Of a stretch of DNA of 64,000 bases, positions 27,930 through 36,643 are shown one piece after another. This stretch comes from an uncultured Proteiniphilum sp. Lineage in GTDB: Bacteria > Bacteroidota > Bacteroidia > Bacteroidales > Dysgonomonadaceae. The stretch is from positions 52,080-116,079 of the forward strand of contig CAKMJT010000008.1 in the NCBI GenBank assembly GCA_927407015.1. Reading direction: 5' to 3'. How positions within the stretch are numbered: position 1 is the stretch's first letter; the number at the start of each line of letters is the position of its first letter. A model generated the notes under the pieces. It saw only the letters and a program-made list of their open reading frames with translations. It had not been told where the DNA came from and ran no database searches. Position numbers and translations under genes: made by a program.

Positions 27930-29021
27930 ATGGAACATCCCGAAAACGACCCTCAATACAAAGGCCTTGTGGTGAACAAGGGTGTGGAGAAACCACCCAG
28001 TGTGAATCCTTACCTGAAAAGACGTGTAAGGAACAACCGTCGTTCTGTAGTCGACTTTGTGGATGGTATTCTGTCTGGTGACAGGGTGATCCTCAGTCAG
28101 GCTGTCACCCTGGTGGAGAGCTCGCTGCCGGAGCATCAGGAGACGGCACAGGCCATCATCGAGCAATGCCTGCCTCATGCGGGTAATGCCATAAGGGTTG
28201 GCATCACGGGTGTCCCCGGAGCAGGGAAGAGCACCTCCATCGATGCGTTCGGGATGCATCTGCTGGAGAAAGGACATAAGCTGGCAGTGCTGGCCATCGA
28301 TCCCTCGAGTGAACGTTCCAGGGGGAGTATCATGGGCGATAAAACACGCATGGAGAAGCTCTCCCTCGAGCAGAACGCTTTTATCCGTCCCTCTCCTTCT
28401 GCAGGGTCACTGGGAGGTGTAGCCCGTAAAACACGCGAGACGATTGTACTGTGTGAAGCAGCCGGCTTCGACTACCTGTTTGTGGAAACGGTAGGGGTGG
28501 GGCAGTCGGAGACCGCCGTCCACTCAATGGTCGACTTCTTCCTGCTCATTCAGCTGGCCGGCACCGGTGATGAGTTGCAGGGGATCAAACGGGGAATCAT
28601 GGAGATGGCCGACGGCATCGTGATCAACAAAGCCGACGGCGATAATATCGACAAAGCACAGATGGCACAACGACAGCTGCGCAATGCATTGCATCTTTAT
28701 CCGCTCCCCGAATCGGGATGGACACCCGAAGTACTCACCTATTCCGGCTACTACAATCTGGGTATTGAAGCCGTGTGGGACTTGATCCACCGATACATCG
28801 ATTTTGTAAAGGCGAACGGTTTTTTCGATCGCAAACGCAAGGAACAGGCCAAATACTGGATGTTTGAAAGCATTAATGAGCAGCTGAGAAACGGGTTTTA
28901 CCGCGACCCGGAGATTGCCGCGCTGTTGACGGAACTTGAAGATCAGGTGCTTAATTCCCGTAAAAGCTCATTTGTGGCTGCCCGGGAAGCGCTGGAGCTG
29001 TACTATGGAAAACACCGGTAA
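27930..29021 (+). CDS. meaB: MeaB/ArgK-family GTPase
   Basis: MeaB proteins are G-protein chaperones that guard adenosylcobalamin-dependent methylmalonyl-CoA mutase during cofactor loading. From ATG 27930 the protein has 363 residues, slightly longer than most because of a 40-residue basic leader. The GTPase signatures are RVGITGVPGAGKSTSIDAFG (P-loop) near residue 88, IDPSSERSRGSIMGDKTRM (switch region), ETVGVGQSE (G3) and VINKADGDN (G4). No mutase subunit gene is present in this window, so the partner must be elsewhere. The start is fixed by the promoter just upstream. Confidence 0.93.
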   Translation: MEHPENDPQYKGLVVNKGVEKPPSVNPYLKRRVRNNRRSVVDFVDGILSGDRVILSQAVTLVESSLPEHQETAQAIIEQCLPHAGNAIRVGITGVPGAGKSTSIDAFGMHLLEKGHKLAVLAIDPSSERSRGSIMGDKTRMEKLSLEQNAFIRPSPSAGSLGGVARKTRETIVLCEAAGFDYLFVETVGVGQSETAVHSMVDFFLLIQLAGTGDELQGIKRGIMEMADGIVINKADGDNIDKAQMAQRQLRNALHLYPLPESGWTPEVLTYSGYYNLGIEAVWDLIHRYIDFVKANGFFDRKRKEQAKYWMFESINEQLRNGFYRDPEIAALLTELEDQVLNSRKSSFVAAREALELYYGKHR

Positions 29022-29166
29022 TACCATGTTTGCATACTGGAAAGCGTATATCGGTCTGCTGTTTCGGAGGAAAATAATGGCGGGAACCGATAAAAAAACG
29101 GCTTTCGCAGCACCACGAATAAGAATTTTTTCTACTTTTGCATCACGATCCTGTAGGATACGTTAA

Positions 29167-29238
29167 GGCGCACTCTTCTAACGGTTAGGAAAATTGTTTC
29201 TCAGGCAATGAATAGCGGTTCGATTCCGCTGTGCGCTA
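29167..29238 (+). tRNA. tRNA-Glu, anticodon CTC
   Basis: The bases fold into a full cloverleaf. The acceptor stem GGCGCAC pairs with GTGCGCT (first pair G-U), the D arm TTC...GAA encloses TAACGGTTAG (the loop type usual in glutamate tRNAs), and the anticodon stem ATTGT/GCAAT closes a seven-base loop with U33 and anticodon CTC. The T arm AGCGG/CCGCT closes loop TTCGATT, and A is the discriminator. CCA is not encoded. A -7-like TACTTTTG lies upstream at 29133-29140 and a terminator follows. Confidence 0.82.
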
Positions 29239-29263
29239 CGAGACACAACAGGCTGTGAAAAGA

Positions 29264-29296
29264 AAAAAGCGGGATCATTCAACGATCCCGCTTTTT
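29264..29296. terminator. Bidirectional Rho-independent terminator between tRNA-Glu and yebC
   Basis: AAAAAGCGGGATC pairs perfectly with GATCCCGCTTTTT around a seven-base loop. The stem has an A-run on one side and a T-run on the other, so it can end the tRNA transcript rightward and the yebC transcript leftward (its stop is 24 bp away). Confidence 0.9.
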
Positions 29297-29319
29297 CTGT
29301 TTATCAGATGGGTTGACAA

Positions 29320-30036
29320 TTATTCTTCCGCCATGTTGTGAAACACGTTCTGCACATCTTCATCCTCTTCGAATTTTTCCAGCAGCTTTTCTATCTGTGC
29401 GCGTTGCTCATCGTTGAGTGTTTTGGTTTCATGCGGAATGCGCACGAACTCGGCCGCGTGGATCTCAAAGCCCCTCTCCTCGAGGTAGGACTGGATGTCG
29501 GAATAGGAGGTAAATTCGCCATAAATAAGAATATCATCCTCATCCACAAGCACCTCATCCACGCCGTAGTCAATCAGCTCCAGCTCCAGATCTTCGAGTG
29601 AGACACCTTCCTTTTCAGCTACCCTGAATACACATTTATGGTCGAACAGAAACTCGAGACTGCCCGAGGTGCCGAGTGAACCGCCATGTTTGTTGAAGTA
29701 GCTGCGCACGTTGGCCACGGTGCGTGTAGGGTTGTCTGTGGCTGTCTCCACCACCATGGCGATACCGTAGGGTCCATATCCTTCGTAGACCATCTCCTTG
29801 TAGTCCGACACATCCTTGTCCGTTGCCTTCTTGATGGCACGCTCCACATTCTCCTTAGGCATGTTCTCCTTCTTGGCCTGTTGTATCAGCACGCGTAACC
29901 GCGGGTTGGTATCGGCCTCGGGACCTCCCTCGCGCACAGCGATTGTGATCTGTTTGCCCAGTTTCGTGAAGACACGGGCCATATTGCCCCATCGTTTCAG
30001 CTTCGTTGCTTTTCTGTATTCAAATGCTCTTCCCAT
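29320..30036 (-). CDS. yebC: YebC/PmpR family protein
   Basis: YebC-family proteins (TACO1 in mitochondria) are cytoplasmic; members act as DNA-binding regulators or as translation factors that help ribosomes through proline-rich stretches. The 238 residues have the family start MGRAFEYRKATKLKRWGNMARVF (shortened), DTNPRLRVLIQQAKKENMPKENVERAIKKA, YEGYGPYGIAMVVE and a DNPTRTVANVRSYFNKHGGSLG block. The acidic C-terminal domain carries EEDEDVQNVFHNM. Full length, with no sign of damage. Confidence 0.95.
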   Translation of the reverse strand: MGRAFEYRKATKLKRWGNMARVFTKLGKQITIAVREGGPEADTNPRLRVLIQQAKKENMPKENVERAIKKATDKDVSDYKEMVYEGYGPYGIAMVVETATDNPTRTVANVRSYFNKHGGSLGTSGSLEFLFDHKCVFRVAEKEGVSLEDLELELIDYGVDEVLVDEDDILIYGEFTSYSDIQSYLEERGFEIHAAEFVRIPHETKTLNDEQRAQIEKLLEKFEEDEDVQNVFHNMAEE

Positions 30037-30125
30037 ACTCTTTGTAACACCCGAAACCTCCTGTGCAGAGAATGACGGGCCCTGAATTATGTTGTGAATA
30101 AATTGTGTTGTTCCTCACCTGTGTG

Positions 30126-32588
30126 TTACCGCAGCTGTGCTCCCAGTTCCTTTTCCAGATCCTGCCGGATCTTCCGCATGGCACTGTCTATCTGTTTGTC
30201 GTTCAGTGTCTTCTCTTCATCCTGCAGGAGAAAGTTCACCGCGTACGATTTCTTCCCTTCGGGCAGGTTCTTCCCTTCATACACATCGAAAAGAGTGATC
30301 TGTTTCAGCAGTTTCTTTTCTGAGGCGACAGCAATCTGCTGTATCCGGGCAAAAGTGACGCTTTTGTCGATCAACAGCGCTAAATCGCGGCTGACGGGAG
30401 GGAACCGGGAGATCTCAGTGAAACGCACCGATTGCTGTTCACTCTCTTTCATCAGCACGTCCCAGTTCATTTCAGCGAAAAAGACCGCAGTATCGATATC
30501 AAATGCCTTGCAGATTGAAGGGGTGACGATGCCGAAGCTTCCGATGAAGCGCTTGTGCGAGCGAATGCTCATCCCCGTGGTGAAGATGTCGTCCTGCAGC
30601 GGTTCAAGCCGGAGCTGATTGTCCGTCATTCCCAGCCGCTTCAATATATTTTCCACATGGGCCTTCAGCTCGAAGACCGAGCTCTGCTCTTCGGCTACTG
30701 CCCAGTTCTTATGCGTCCGTTTGCCGCAGAGCCACAGGCCGATATGGGTCTCCTCCGCATATTCAGCCAGTATCTTATCTTCCTTCCTTTTATCCGCATC
30801 GTAGAAATAACAATTGCCAAATTCATAGAAACGAAGATCACTTTTCTTGCGGTTGCGGTTGTAGGCAATACTCTCCAACCCTCCGTAAAGAAGTGTCTGA
30901 CGCATCACGCTGAGATCGTTGCTCAACGGGTTGATCAGTGTCACACAGCGGGCAGCGGGATAGGTTACCCCTTGTTCGTAATAGGTCTTTTTCGTGAGCG
31001 AATTGTTCATGATCTCACTAAAACCGTTGGCAGAGAGCTGTTCAGAGATCAGTGTCTGCAGCTTGTGCTTGCGGTCGGTCGCTGTCTGGTAGGAGAGGTT
31101 CGCCTTCAGCGAGTCGCTGATCTCCACATTATTGTAGCCGTAGATACGCAGGATATCTTCAATCACATCCACATCGCGCGTCACATCCACCCGGTAGGTG
31201 GGGATGCGCAATATCAGCCCGTTATCCGTTTCCTTTTCAATCTCTGTCTCCAGACTGTGCAGGATGCTCCTGATGGCCTCCTTCGGAATATCTTTCCCGA
31301 TGAGTGAACGTACTTTATCAAACGACAACGATACCCGGGCTCTCTCAACGGGTGTGGGGTAGATATCGCGTATCTCCCCCTCGATGATGCCTCCTGCCAG
31401 CTCTTTCACCAGCAGTGCCGCCCGTTTCAGTACATAGACCGTATTGTTCGGGTCGGCGCCGCGTTCAAAGCGGAACGAGGAGTCGGTGGTCAATCCGTGC
31501 CTGCGTGCTGTTTTCCTCACCCAGGTAGGATGGAAATAGGCGGACTCGAGGAAGAGATCCGTCGTCTTTTCGGTGACACCGGAATGGAGACCCCCGAAAA
31601 CACCCGCGATACACATTCCCTCTTCGTCATTGCAGATCATCAGGTCGTTCGCACTCAGCGTGCGTTCCTGTTCGTCGAGCGTGACAAACTTTGTTCCTTC
31701 GGGCAGGGTGCGTACCACCACTTCATTTCCCTTAATCTGTGCAGCATCAAAAGCATGCATGGGATGTCCCGTTTCGTGGAGAATGAAGTTGGTGATATCC
31801 ACGATGTTGTTGATGGGTCGAAGGCCGATGAGCTGCAGTTTGTTTTTCAGCCAGTCGGGACTCTCTTTCACGGTAATACCGCGCATGGTCAGCCCAGAGT
31901 AACGGGGACAGGCTTCCCTGTTTTCCACAATCACCTCAATGCCGCCCTCTTTCCGGTCTATGGCAAACGCGCCGACCGACGGTTTGGTCAATGTATACGG
32001 TTTGCCGGCCTGCTCAAGCCATGCTGCCAGTTCGCGCGCCACACCGAAGTGTGAGGCGGCATCCACGCGATTGGGGGTGATATCCACCTCTATTACCCAA
32101 TCACTCTTCACCTTATAATACTCTTTTGCCGGCGTGCCCGCAACGGCATCATCCGGGAGTACGATGATCCCGTTGTGCGAGGTGCCGATGCCAATCTCAT
32201 CTTCGGCACAGATCATACCCAGCGACTCTTGACCTCGTATCTTTGAACGTTTTATCGTAAATTCTTCTTCCCCGGCATAGAGCTTCGTGCCGACAGTGGC
32301 CACCACCACTTTCTGTCCTGCGGCAACGTTGGGGGCGCCACACACAATCCTTAACGGGTCACCGCCATCACCGATGTTGACGGTGGTCAGATGAAGGTGA
32401 TCTGAATTGGGATGATCTGTGCAGGTGAGCACCTCACCGATAACCAGTCCTTCCAGTCCCCCTTTGATAGTTTGGATCTCCTTTACGCTCCCGGTTTCCA
32501 GACCGATGGAGGTCAGTGCATCTGCTGTTTCCTGCGGAGACAGATCGAATTGCAGATATTCTTTGAGCCAGTTGTAAGAAATATTCAT
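30126..32588 (-). CDS. pheT: Phenylalanyl-tRNA synthetase beta subunit
   Basis: PheT forms the alpha2-beta2 enzyme that charges tRNA-Phe; the catalytic alpha subunit (PheS) is not in this window. The 820 residues have MNISYNWLKEYLQFDLSPQE at the start, an EMAP/OB tRNA-binding domain (about 40-150: VLTCTDHPNSDHLHLTTVNIG), the B3/4 editing domain (AACPRYSGLTMRGI-like, about 215-380), the B5 domain (about 400-475), the synthetase-like core, and a C-terminal FDX-ACB anticodon-binding domain (RFPPVSRDLALLIDK to ELGAQLR). The leader of about 170 nt to the candidate promoter is long; I see no clear attenuator. Confidence 0.97.
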   Translation of the reverse strand: MNISYNWLKEYLQFDLSPQETADALTSIGLETGSVKEIQTIKGGLEGLVIGEVLTCTDHPNSDHLHLTTVNIGDGGDPLRIVCGAPNVAAGQKVVVATVGTKLYAGEEEFTIKRSKIRGQESLGMICAEDEIGIGTSHNGIIVLPDDAVAGTPAKEYYKVKSDWVIEVDITPNRVDAASHFGVARELAAWLEQAGKPYTLTKPSVGAFAIDRKEGGIEVIVENREACPRYSGLTMRGITVKESPDWLKNKLQLIGLRPINNIVDITNFILHETGHPMHAFDAAQIKGNEVVVRTLPEGTKFVTLDEQERTLSANDLMICNDEEGMCIAGVFGGLHSGVTEKTTDLFLESAYFHPTWVRKTARRHGLTTDSSFRFERGADPNNTVYVLKRAALLVKELAGGIIEGEIRDIYPTPVERARVSLSFDKVRSLIGKDIPKEAIRSILHSLETEIEKETDNGLILRIPTYRVDVTRDVDVIEDILRIYGYNNVEISDSLKANLSYQTATDRKHKLQTLISEQLSANGFSEIMNNSLTKKTYYEQGVTYPAARCVTLINPLSNDLSVMRQTLLYGGLESIAYNRNRKKSDLRFYEFGNCYFYDADKRKEDKILAEYAEETHIGLWLCGKRTHKNWAVAEEQSSVFELKAHVENILKRLGMTDNQLRLEPLQDDIFTTGMSIRSHKRFIGSFGIVTPSICKAFDIDTAVFFAEMNWDVLMKESEQQSVRFTEISRFPPVSRDLALLIDKSVTFARIQQIAVASEKKLLKQITLFDVYEGKNLPEGKKSYAVNFLLQDEEKTLNDKQIDSAMRKIRQDLEKELGAQLR

Positions 32589-32758
32589 TCTTAGTCGGGA
32601 TTAAATCTATTCGAATCAGATCGATGTAAAACGGAGATGCCACAAGGCGGAATGGAATCATCCTAATTTTTGGTCCGGTAATCTTCCATCCTGTAATTCG
32701 TTTGCATCCATAAAGGATCGATCTCATTCAAAAATGCTGTTCTTTTTGAAATTGAGCC

Positions 32759-32766
32759 CAAAAGTA
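32759..32766 (-). promoter_or_regulatory. Candidate -7 box upstream of pheT
   Basis: On the minus strand this reads TACTTTTG (TAnnTTTG), about 170 bp upstream of the pheT start. The -33 side is not clear. If correct, pheT has a long untranslated leader. Confidence 0.3.
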
Positions 32767-32846
32767 CAAAAAAATAAGATGAATAAGAAGAGAAGAACTT
32801 TATTTCATGAAAGCTGCATTGGGAAATAACCATTCTCTATGAATGA

Positions 32847-33275
32847 TGTTTTTTTACACAATGGGTGGCCATGAAAAGCAAACTACTTGCCAGCTATTTT
32901 GACGACCGCAACTGGCAATACGCATGGCTCACCGGAAGTACGATTGATCGTCAGGCGGCAATCAATAAGTTTTCTTCCGGTGAGCATGTACACACATTCT
33001 TTATTTCTCTCAAGGCGGGAGGTACAGGTTTAAATCTCACCGCAGCCGACTATGTCTTCATCATTGATCCCTGGTGGAACCCCTCTGCCTAACTGCAGGC
33101 GGTAAGCCGTGCTCACCGCATCGGCCAGAAAAAGAACGTCACCTTGTACAGATTTATTACCGAAGGGACCATTGAAGAAAAAATTCAACAGTTGCAGCAT
33201 GTTAAGACAACATTGGCCGAAGGTCTCATCCGCCCGCAATTCTCCGAGGATGAAATAAAGGAACTGTTAGCGTGA
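32847..33275 (+). pseudogene. SNF2-family helicase, C-terminal remnant with an in-frame stop
   Basis: The reading frame retains the second RecA half of an SNF2/Swi2 ATPase: [13 protein letters not shown] (motif IV), [40 protein letters not shown] (motif V, in part) and DPWWNPS. It then meets TAA at 33090-33092, where family members have E or Q, and continues in the same frame with [21 protein letters not shown] (motif VI) and a C-terminal tail to TGA at 33273. The whole first RecA domain (DEAD-like motifs) is missing; the frame upstream is closed by TGA at 32844. It is therefore a truncated and interrupted relic between the 5' end of pheT and the 3' end of pgk. Confidence 0.85.
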
Positions 33276-33304
33276 TTGTGATTTCTTATCCGGACGTCCG
33301 GCGA

Positions 33305-34558
33305 TCAGAATCCGCGTATGGCTTTCACGCCCGGGAGCACTTTGCCTTCGATCATTTCGAGCAGCGCACCACCGCCGGTGGAGACATACGATACTTTGTC
33401 GGCGTGGCCGAATTTATTCACGCAGGCCACTGAGTCGCCGCCGCCCACCAGGGAGAAAGCTCCTTTTTGGGTTGCCGCTACAATGGCATCAGACACCGCA
33501 CGTGAACCCTTGTCGAAATTATCGAATTCAAACACACCCACAGGGCCATTCCAGAGGATGGTCTTAGAGTTTTTGATCACGTTTGTAAATAGTTTCTCCG
33601 ATTCCGGTCCAATGTCGAGTCCTTGCCAACCGTCTGGGATTTCGTTAACAGAAGCAAAACTGGTATTGGCTTCGTTGCTGAAACTGTCGGCGATCTTGGT
33701 ATCTGTTGCCAGTATCAGATTCACCCCTTTTTCTTTGGCCATTGCTACAATCTCTTTTGCCAGGTCGAGCTTGTCGTCCTCTACGATAGAATTTCCGATT
33801 TTTCCACCGAATGCTTTTGCAAATGTATAGGTCATTCCCCCTGCAAGGATCAGGTTATCCACTTTGTCCAACAGGTTCTTGATGATCTCAATTTTGCTAG
33901 AAACCTTTGAACCACCCATGATTGCTGTGAAAGGATGCTCTGTTTCTTTCATCACTTTCTCCACTGCTGTGATCTCGTTTTGCATCAGGTACCCGAAAAG
34001 CTTGTGGCCGGCATCGAAATAATCGGCGATCAGTGCGGTAGATGCGTGCGCCCGGTGGGCTGTTCCGAATGCGTCATTCACATATACGTCGGCATAGGAA
34101 GCCAGTTCTTTTGTAAATTCTTTTTGAGACTCCTTCATTGCCTTTTTCGCTTTCGCTTTTTCTTCTTCGCTGGCATCTTCAGGCAGGCCACGGGGTTTTC
34201 CTTCTTCTTCGGCATAAAAACGGAGGTTCTCAAGCAACAAGGCCTCTCCCGGACGCAACGCAGCCGCTTTTGCTTCTGCCTCTTCCCCAATGCAGTCGCT
34301 GGCAAACTGCACGTCAACACCCAATAGCTCAGCCACACGGGGAAGGATGTGTCTGAGTGAAAATTTATCGGTCGGTCCATTCGGTCGTCCCAGATGGGAT
34401 CCGATGATCGGGCTGCCACCGTCTTTCAGGATCTTTTTCAGCGTAGGGATGGCTGCGCGGATACGTGTATCGTCCGTGATTTGGAAGTTCTCATCGAGCG
34501 GAACATTGAAATCCACGCGCACGAATGCCTTTTTATCGGCAAAATTAAAAGCGTCCAT
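33305..34558 (-). CDS. pgk: Phosphoglycerate kinase
   Basis: Pgk makes ATP and 3-phosphoglycerate from 1,3-bisphosphoglycerate in glycolysis. The ATG at 34558 gives 417 residues; an ATG three codons upstream (34567) is possible. Conserved segments are [15 protein letters not shown] near the start, HLGRPNG (substrate site), [47 protein letters not shown], and the nucleotide site [11 protein letters not shown] with the C-terminal [17 protein letters not shown] and [10 protein letters not shown] lysine- and alanine-rich insert around residues 130-145 ([16 protein letters not shown]) is in the N-terminal domain. A candidate -7 box (TAACTTTG, minus strand) lies at 34688-34695. Confidence 0.97.
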   Translation of the reverse strand: MDAFNFADKKAFVRVDFNVPLDENFQITDDTRIRAAIPTLKKILKDGGSPIIGSHLGRPNGPTDKFSLRHILPRVAELLGVDVQFASDCIGEEAEAKAAALRPGEALLLENLRFYAEEEGKPRGLPEDASEEEKAKAKKAMKESQKEFTKELASYADVYVNDAFGTAHRAHASTALIADYFDAGHKLFGYLMQNEITAVEKVMKETEHPFTAIMGGSKVSSKIEIIKNLLDKVDNLILAGGMTYTFAKAFGGKIGNSIVEDDKLDLAKEIVAMAKEKGVNLILATDTKIADSFSNEANTSFASVNEIPDGWQGLDIGPESEKLFTNVIKNSKTILWNGPVGVFEFDNFDKGSRAVSDAIVAATQKGAFSLVGGGDSVACVNKFGHADKVSYVSTGGGALLEMIEGKVLPGVKAIRGF

Positions 34559-34687
34559 TGTTTGCATAGTTCAGTATATTTTATAAAAAAGTTATTCAAA
34601 TTTCCTTTGTTAATTCAGATATTCGTTACGTTCGGCAAAGTGCAAGTAACTTGTTTGTTTTAAAAACAGCGTGCGCCAAATGACCCG

Positions 34688-34695
34688 CAAAGTTA
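34688..34695 (-). promoter_or_regulatory. Candidate -7 box upstream of pgk
   Basis: On the minus strand the bases are TAACTTTG, an exact TAnnTTTG match, 130 bp before the pgk start. No clear -33 partner is seen. Confidence 0.35.
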
Positions 34696-34736
34696 CGAAT
34701 AATATGGAAATTTTTCCGTAATGTTTCGGGAAAAGT

Positions 34737-35159
34737 TTATACGTTGCGCAGAACTACCTCGTAGGTAACCGGAACCGCTTTCTTATACATGGCCAGCACA
34801 CCGCAATAAGTGTCGAACGACATTTTGCAGGCTTTTTCCAGTTTCTCTTTCGGGAGTTGGTCTCCTTCAAATTCGTAGATCACATGGAGGGAGGTGTATT
34901 GTTTGGGATGCTCTTCGGCCACCTCTGCGCGGATGCGAATGTCAAATTTTTTCAGTTCGATACGCATTTTGCGTGCCATGGTCACGATGTCCAATCCCGT
35001 ACATCCTGCTGCTGCAACCAGCAACAATTTTTTAGGACCCGGCCCGGCATTGTTGCCGCCCGATTCTTCCGGCATATCTATTGTAACGGTATGACCGTCG
35101 ATCTCCGTATCGAAAATATTGTTCTCTCTCCAGTTGGTCTGAATAGTATGTGTTGCCAT
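34737..35159 (-). CDS. OsmC-family peroxiredoxin-like protein
   Basis: The ATG at 35159 gives 140 residues beginning MATHTIQTNWRENNIF; a longer frame upstream adds 33 residues that do not fit the family. OsmC/Ohr-type proteins reduce organic hydroperoxides with two cysteines. The first is in VAAAGCTGLDIVTMARKM near residue 56, the second in MSFDTYCGVLAMY near residue 122, so both are kept. The GPGPKKLLL segment before the first cysteine and the ALxMxRKMR helix suggest the YhfA-like branch. It is a lone minus-strand gene. Confidence 0.9.
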   Translation of the reverse strand: MATHTIQTNWRENNIFDTEIDGHTVTIDMPEESGGNNAGPGPKKLLLVAAAGCTGLDIVTMARKMRIELKKFDIRIRAEVAEEHPKQYTSLHVIYEFEGDQLPKEKLEKACKMSFDTYCGVLAMYKKAVPVTYEVVLRNV

Positions 35160-35346
35160 AAGAATTGTTTTTATTGTAATGAATCTGTAAGTATTGCATT
35201 CTCGGAATCTAAACAATTCAGCGTCTGTTTGGTTCGTATGATGAACGATCCGGTTCATGATGTATAAAAGTGTCAGATATCAGGTTGTATTATCCGGTAA
35301 TTGTAGAAAATAATATCAAATTGATGCATCATTATATACAAAATGC

Positions 35347-35354
35347 TATATTTG
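35347..35354 (+). promoter_or_regulatory. Candidate -7 box upstream of the asparaginase gene
   Basis: TATATTTG matches the -7 element, with a TTG 23 bp upstream (35321-35323), slightly too far for a canonical pair. The 312-bp gap 35160-35471 between the divergent OsmC and asparaginase genes holds no other gene I can support; an open frame running into the asparaginase start from 35343 overlaps this box and is not needed for the protein. Confidence 0.42.
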
Positions 35355-35471
35355 CAAAAACTTTTTCATTCAGCAATGGATGCAGAGGTCAAATTTATGG
35401 GGACTTTGCTATTGCACGAATTGAAAATCGAGGAGCGAAGGCGACTCAATATATCCAACAGTTGTAAAGGT

Positions 35472-36515
35472 ATGATTGATCATAATGCAAGGGTACTTCT
35501 GATATATACCGGGGGGACGATCGGGATGGTGGAGAACATGGATACAGGGGCATTGGAGCCGTTCAACTTCAGTCATCTTCGCTCCAATATGCCCGAAATA
35601 AAGCGATTGAACTTTCAGGTAGAGACCCATCTGTTTGATCCTCCCATCGATTCATCGGACATGTCGCTTGCCGTGTGGCAACAGATAGTCAGGGTGATCG
35701 AAGAGAATTACGGCGATTACGATGGGTTCGTCATTCTGCACGGCACCGATACCATGTCTTACACGGCTTCCGCATTGAGCTTTATGTTCGAGAACCTGAC
35801 CAAGCCGGTGATCCTGACCGGATCACAACTTCCCATCGGGAAACTGCGGACCGACGGTAAGGAAAATCTGATCACTGCCCTTGAGATTGCGGCGGATAAG
35901 GATGCCTTGGGGCACCCCGTTGTCCCGGAATTGTGTATTTATATGCAGAATCTGCTGATGCGGGGAAACCGTACCACGAAAGTGAATGCCTATCATTTCA
36001 GTGCCTTCAGCAGTCCCAACTACCCCTGGCTTGCTCAGGCGGGGCTTGAAATACGTTACGATAGGCAACTTATCCTCATGCCCGATTATCACAGGCCTGT
36101 ATGCTTTCATTACGCCATGGATCATCATGTGCTCATTCTGAAACTGTTTCCGGGTATTACGGAGGAGGTGGTGAGAGCACAGCTGGAGGTCCCGGGATTA
36201 AAGGGTGTGGTGCTGGAAGCCTATGGCACCGGGAATGCACCCATGTATGCATGGTTTTCGAAGCAAATGCAACGTGCTTTTGAGCGGGATATTGTGATTG
36301 TGAACGTGACGCAGTGCCTCTATGGAGCGGTAGAAATGCATCGTTACGAAAACGGGCGGCAGCTGGAAAATATGGGGGTGACAAGCGGTAGCGACATCAC
36401 CACCGAGGCGGCGCTGGCTAAGCTGATGTTCCTTTTTGGCAAAGGTGAATCTCCTGCGGAAGTGCGCCGGCTTATGAAAGTCCCTCTGTGTGGTGAGCTG
36501 ACGGTGAGGGAGTAG
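35472..36515 (+). CDS. ansA: Type I (cytoplasmic) L-asparaginase
   Basis: The enzyme hydrolyses asparagine to aspartate and ammonia. The ATG at 35472 gives 347 residues with no signal peptide, as expected for the type I enzyme. The first catalytic threonine is in RVLLIYTGGTIGMVEN near residue 12; the second is in GFVILHGTDTMSYTASALSF near residue 95, followed by PVILTGSQLPIGKLRTDGKENL with the catalytic lysine. The C-terminal domain has VVLEAYGTGNAP and VTQCLYGAVEM. An ATG at 35376 would add 32 residues and is less likely. Confidence 0.93.
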   Translation: MIDHNARVLLIYTGGTIGMVENMDTGALEPFNFSHLRSNMPEIKRLNFQVETHLFDPPIDSSDMSLAVWQQIVRVIEENYGDYDGFVILHGTDTMSYTASALSFMFENLTKPVILTGSQLPIGKLRTDGKENLITALEIAADKDALGHPVVPELCIYMQNLLMRGNRTTKVNAYHFSAFSSPNYPWLAQAGLEIRYDRQLILMPDYHRPVCFHYAMDHHVLILKLFPGITEEVVRAQLEVPGLKGVVLEAYGTGNAPMYAWFSKQMQRAFERDIVIVNVTQCLYGAVEMHRYENGRQLENMGVTSGSDITTEAALAKLMFLFGKGESPAEVRRLMKVPLCGELTVRE

Positions 36516-36592
36516 GGGCATTCTGGGTGAGAGAAAGGATTGGTTTAACGAAATTTGTTTCACCCGATAGGGTAAAATTGTGCAGGGAGTTT

Positions 36593-36600
36593 TATCTTTG
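36593..36600 (+). promoter_or_regulatory. Candidate -7 box upstream of the GH15 gene
   Basis: TATCTTTG is an exact -7 match, 43 bp before the ATG at 36644. It lies inside the longer open frame from 36527, which supports the shorter start. Confidence 0.5.
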
Positions 36601-36643
36601 TCCGCAACGACTGGAAAGAACGAAATCCCCTAAACTGAATGGA

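Noticed and set aside
32434..32727. A 97-codon minus-strand frame covering the pheT leader, considered as a leader peptide
   Set aside because: It overlaps pheT in another frame, has no run of Phe codons and no attenuator-like hairpin pair.
33290..33301. Perfect 12-bp palindrome CCGGACGTCCGG between the SNF2 relic and pgk
   Set aside because: Too short and without a T-run to be a terminator; no repeat of it was noticed elsewhere.
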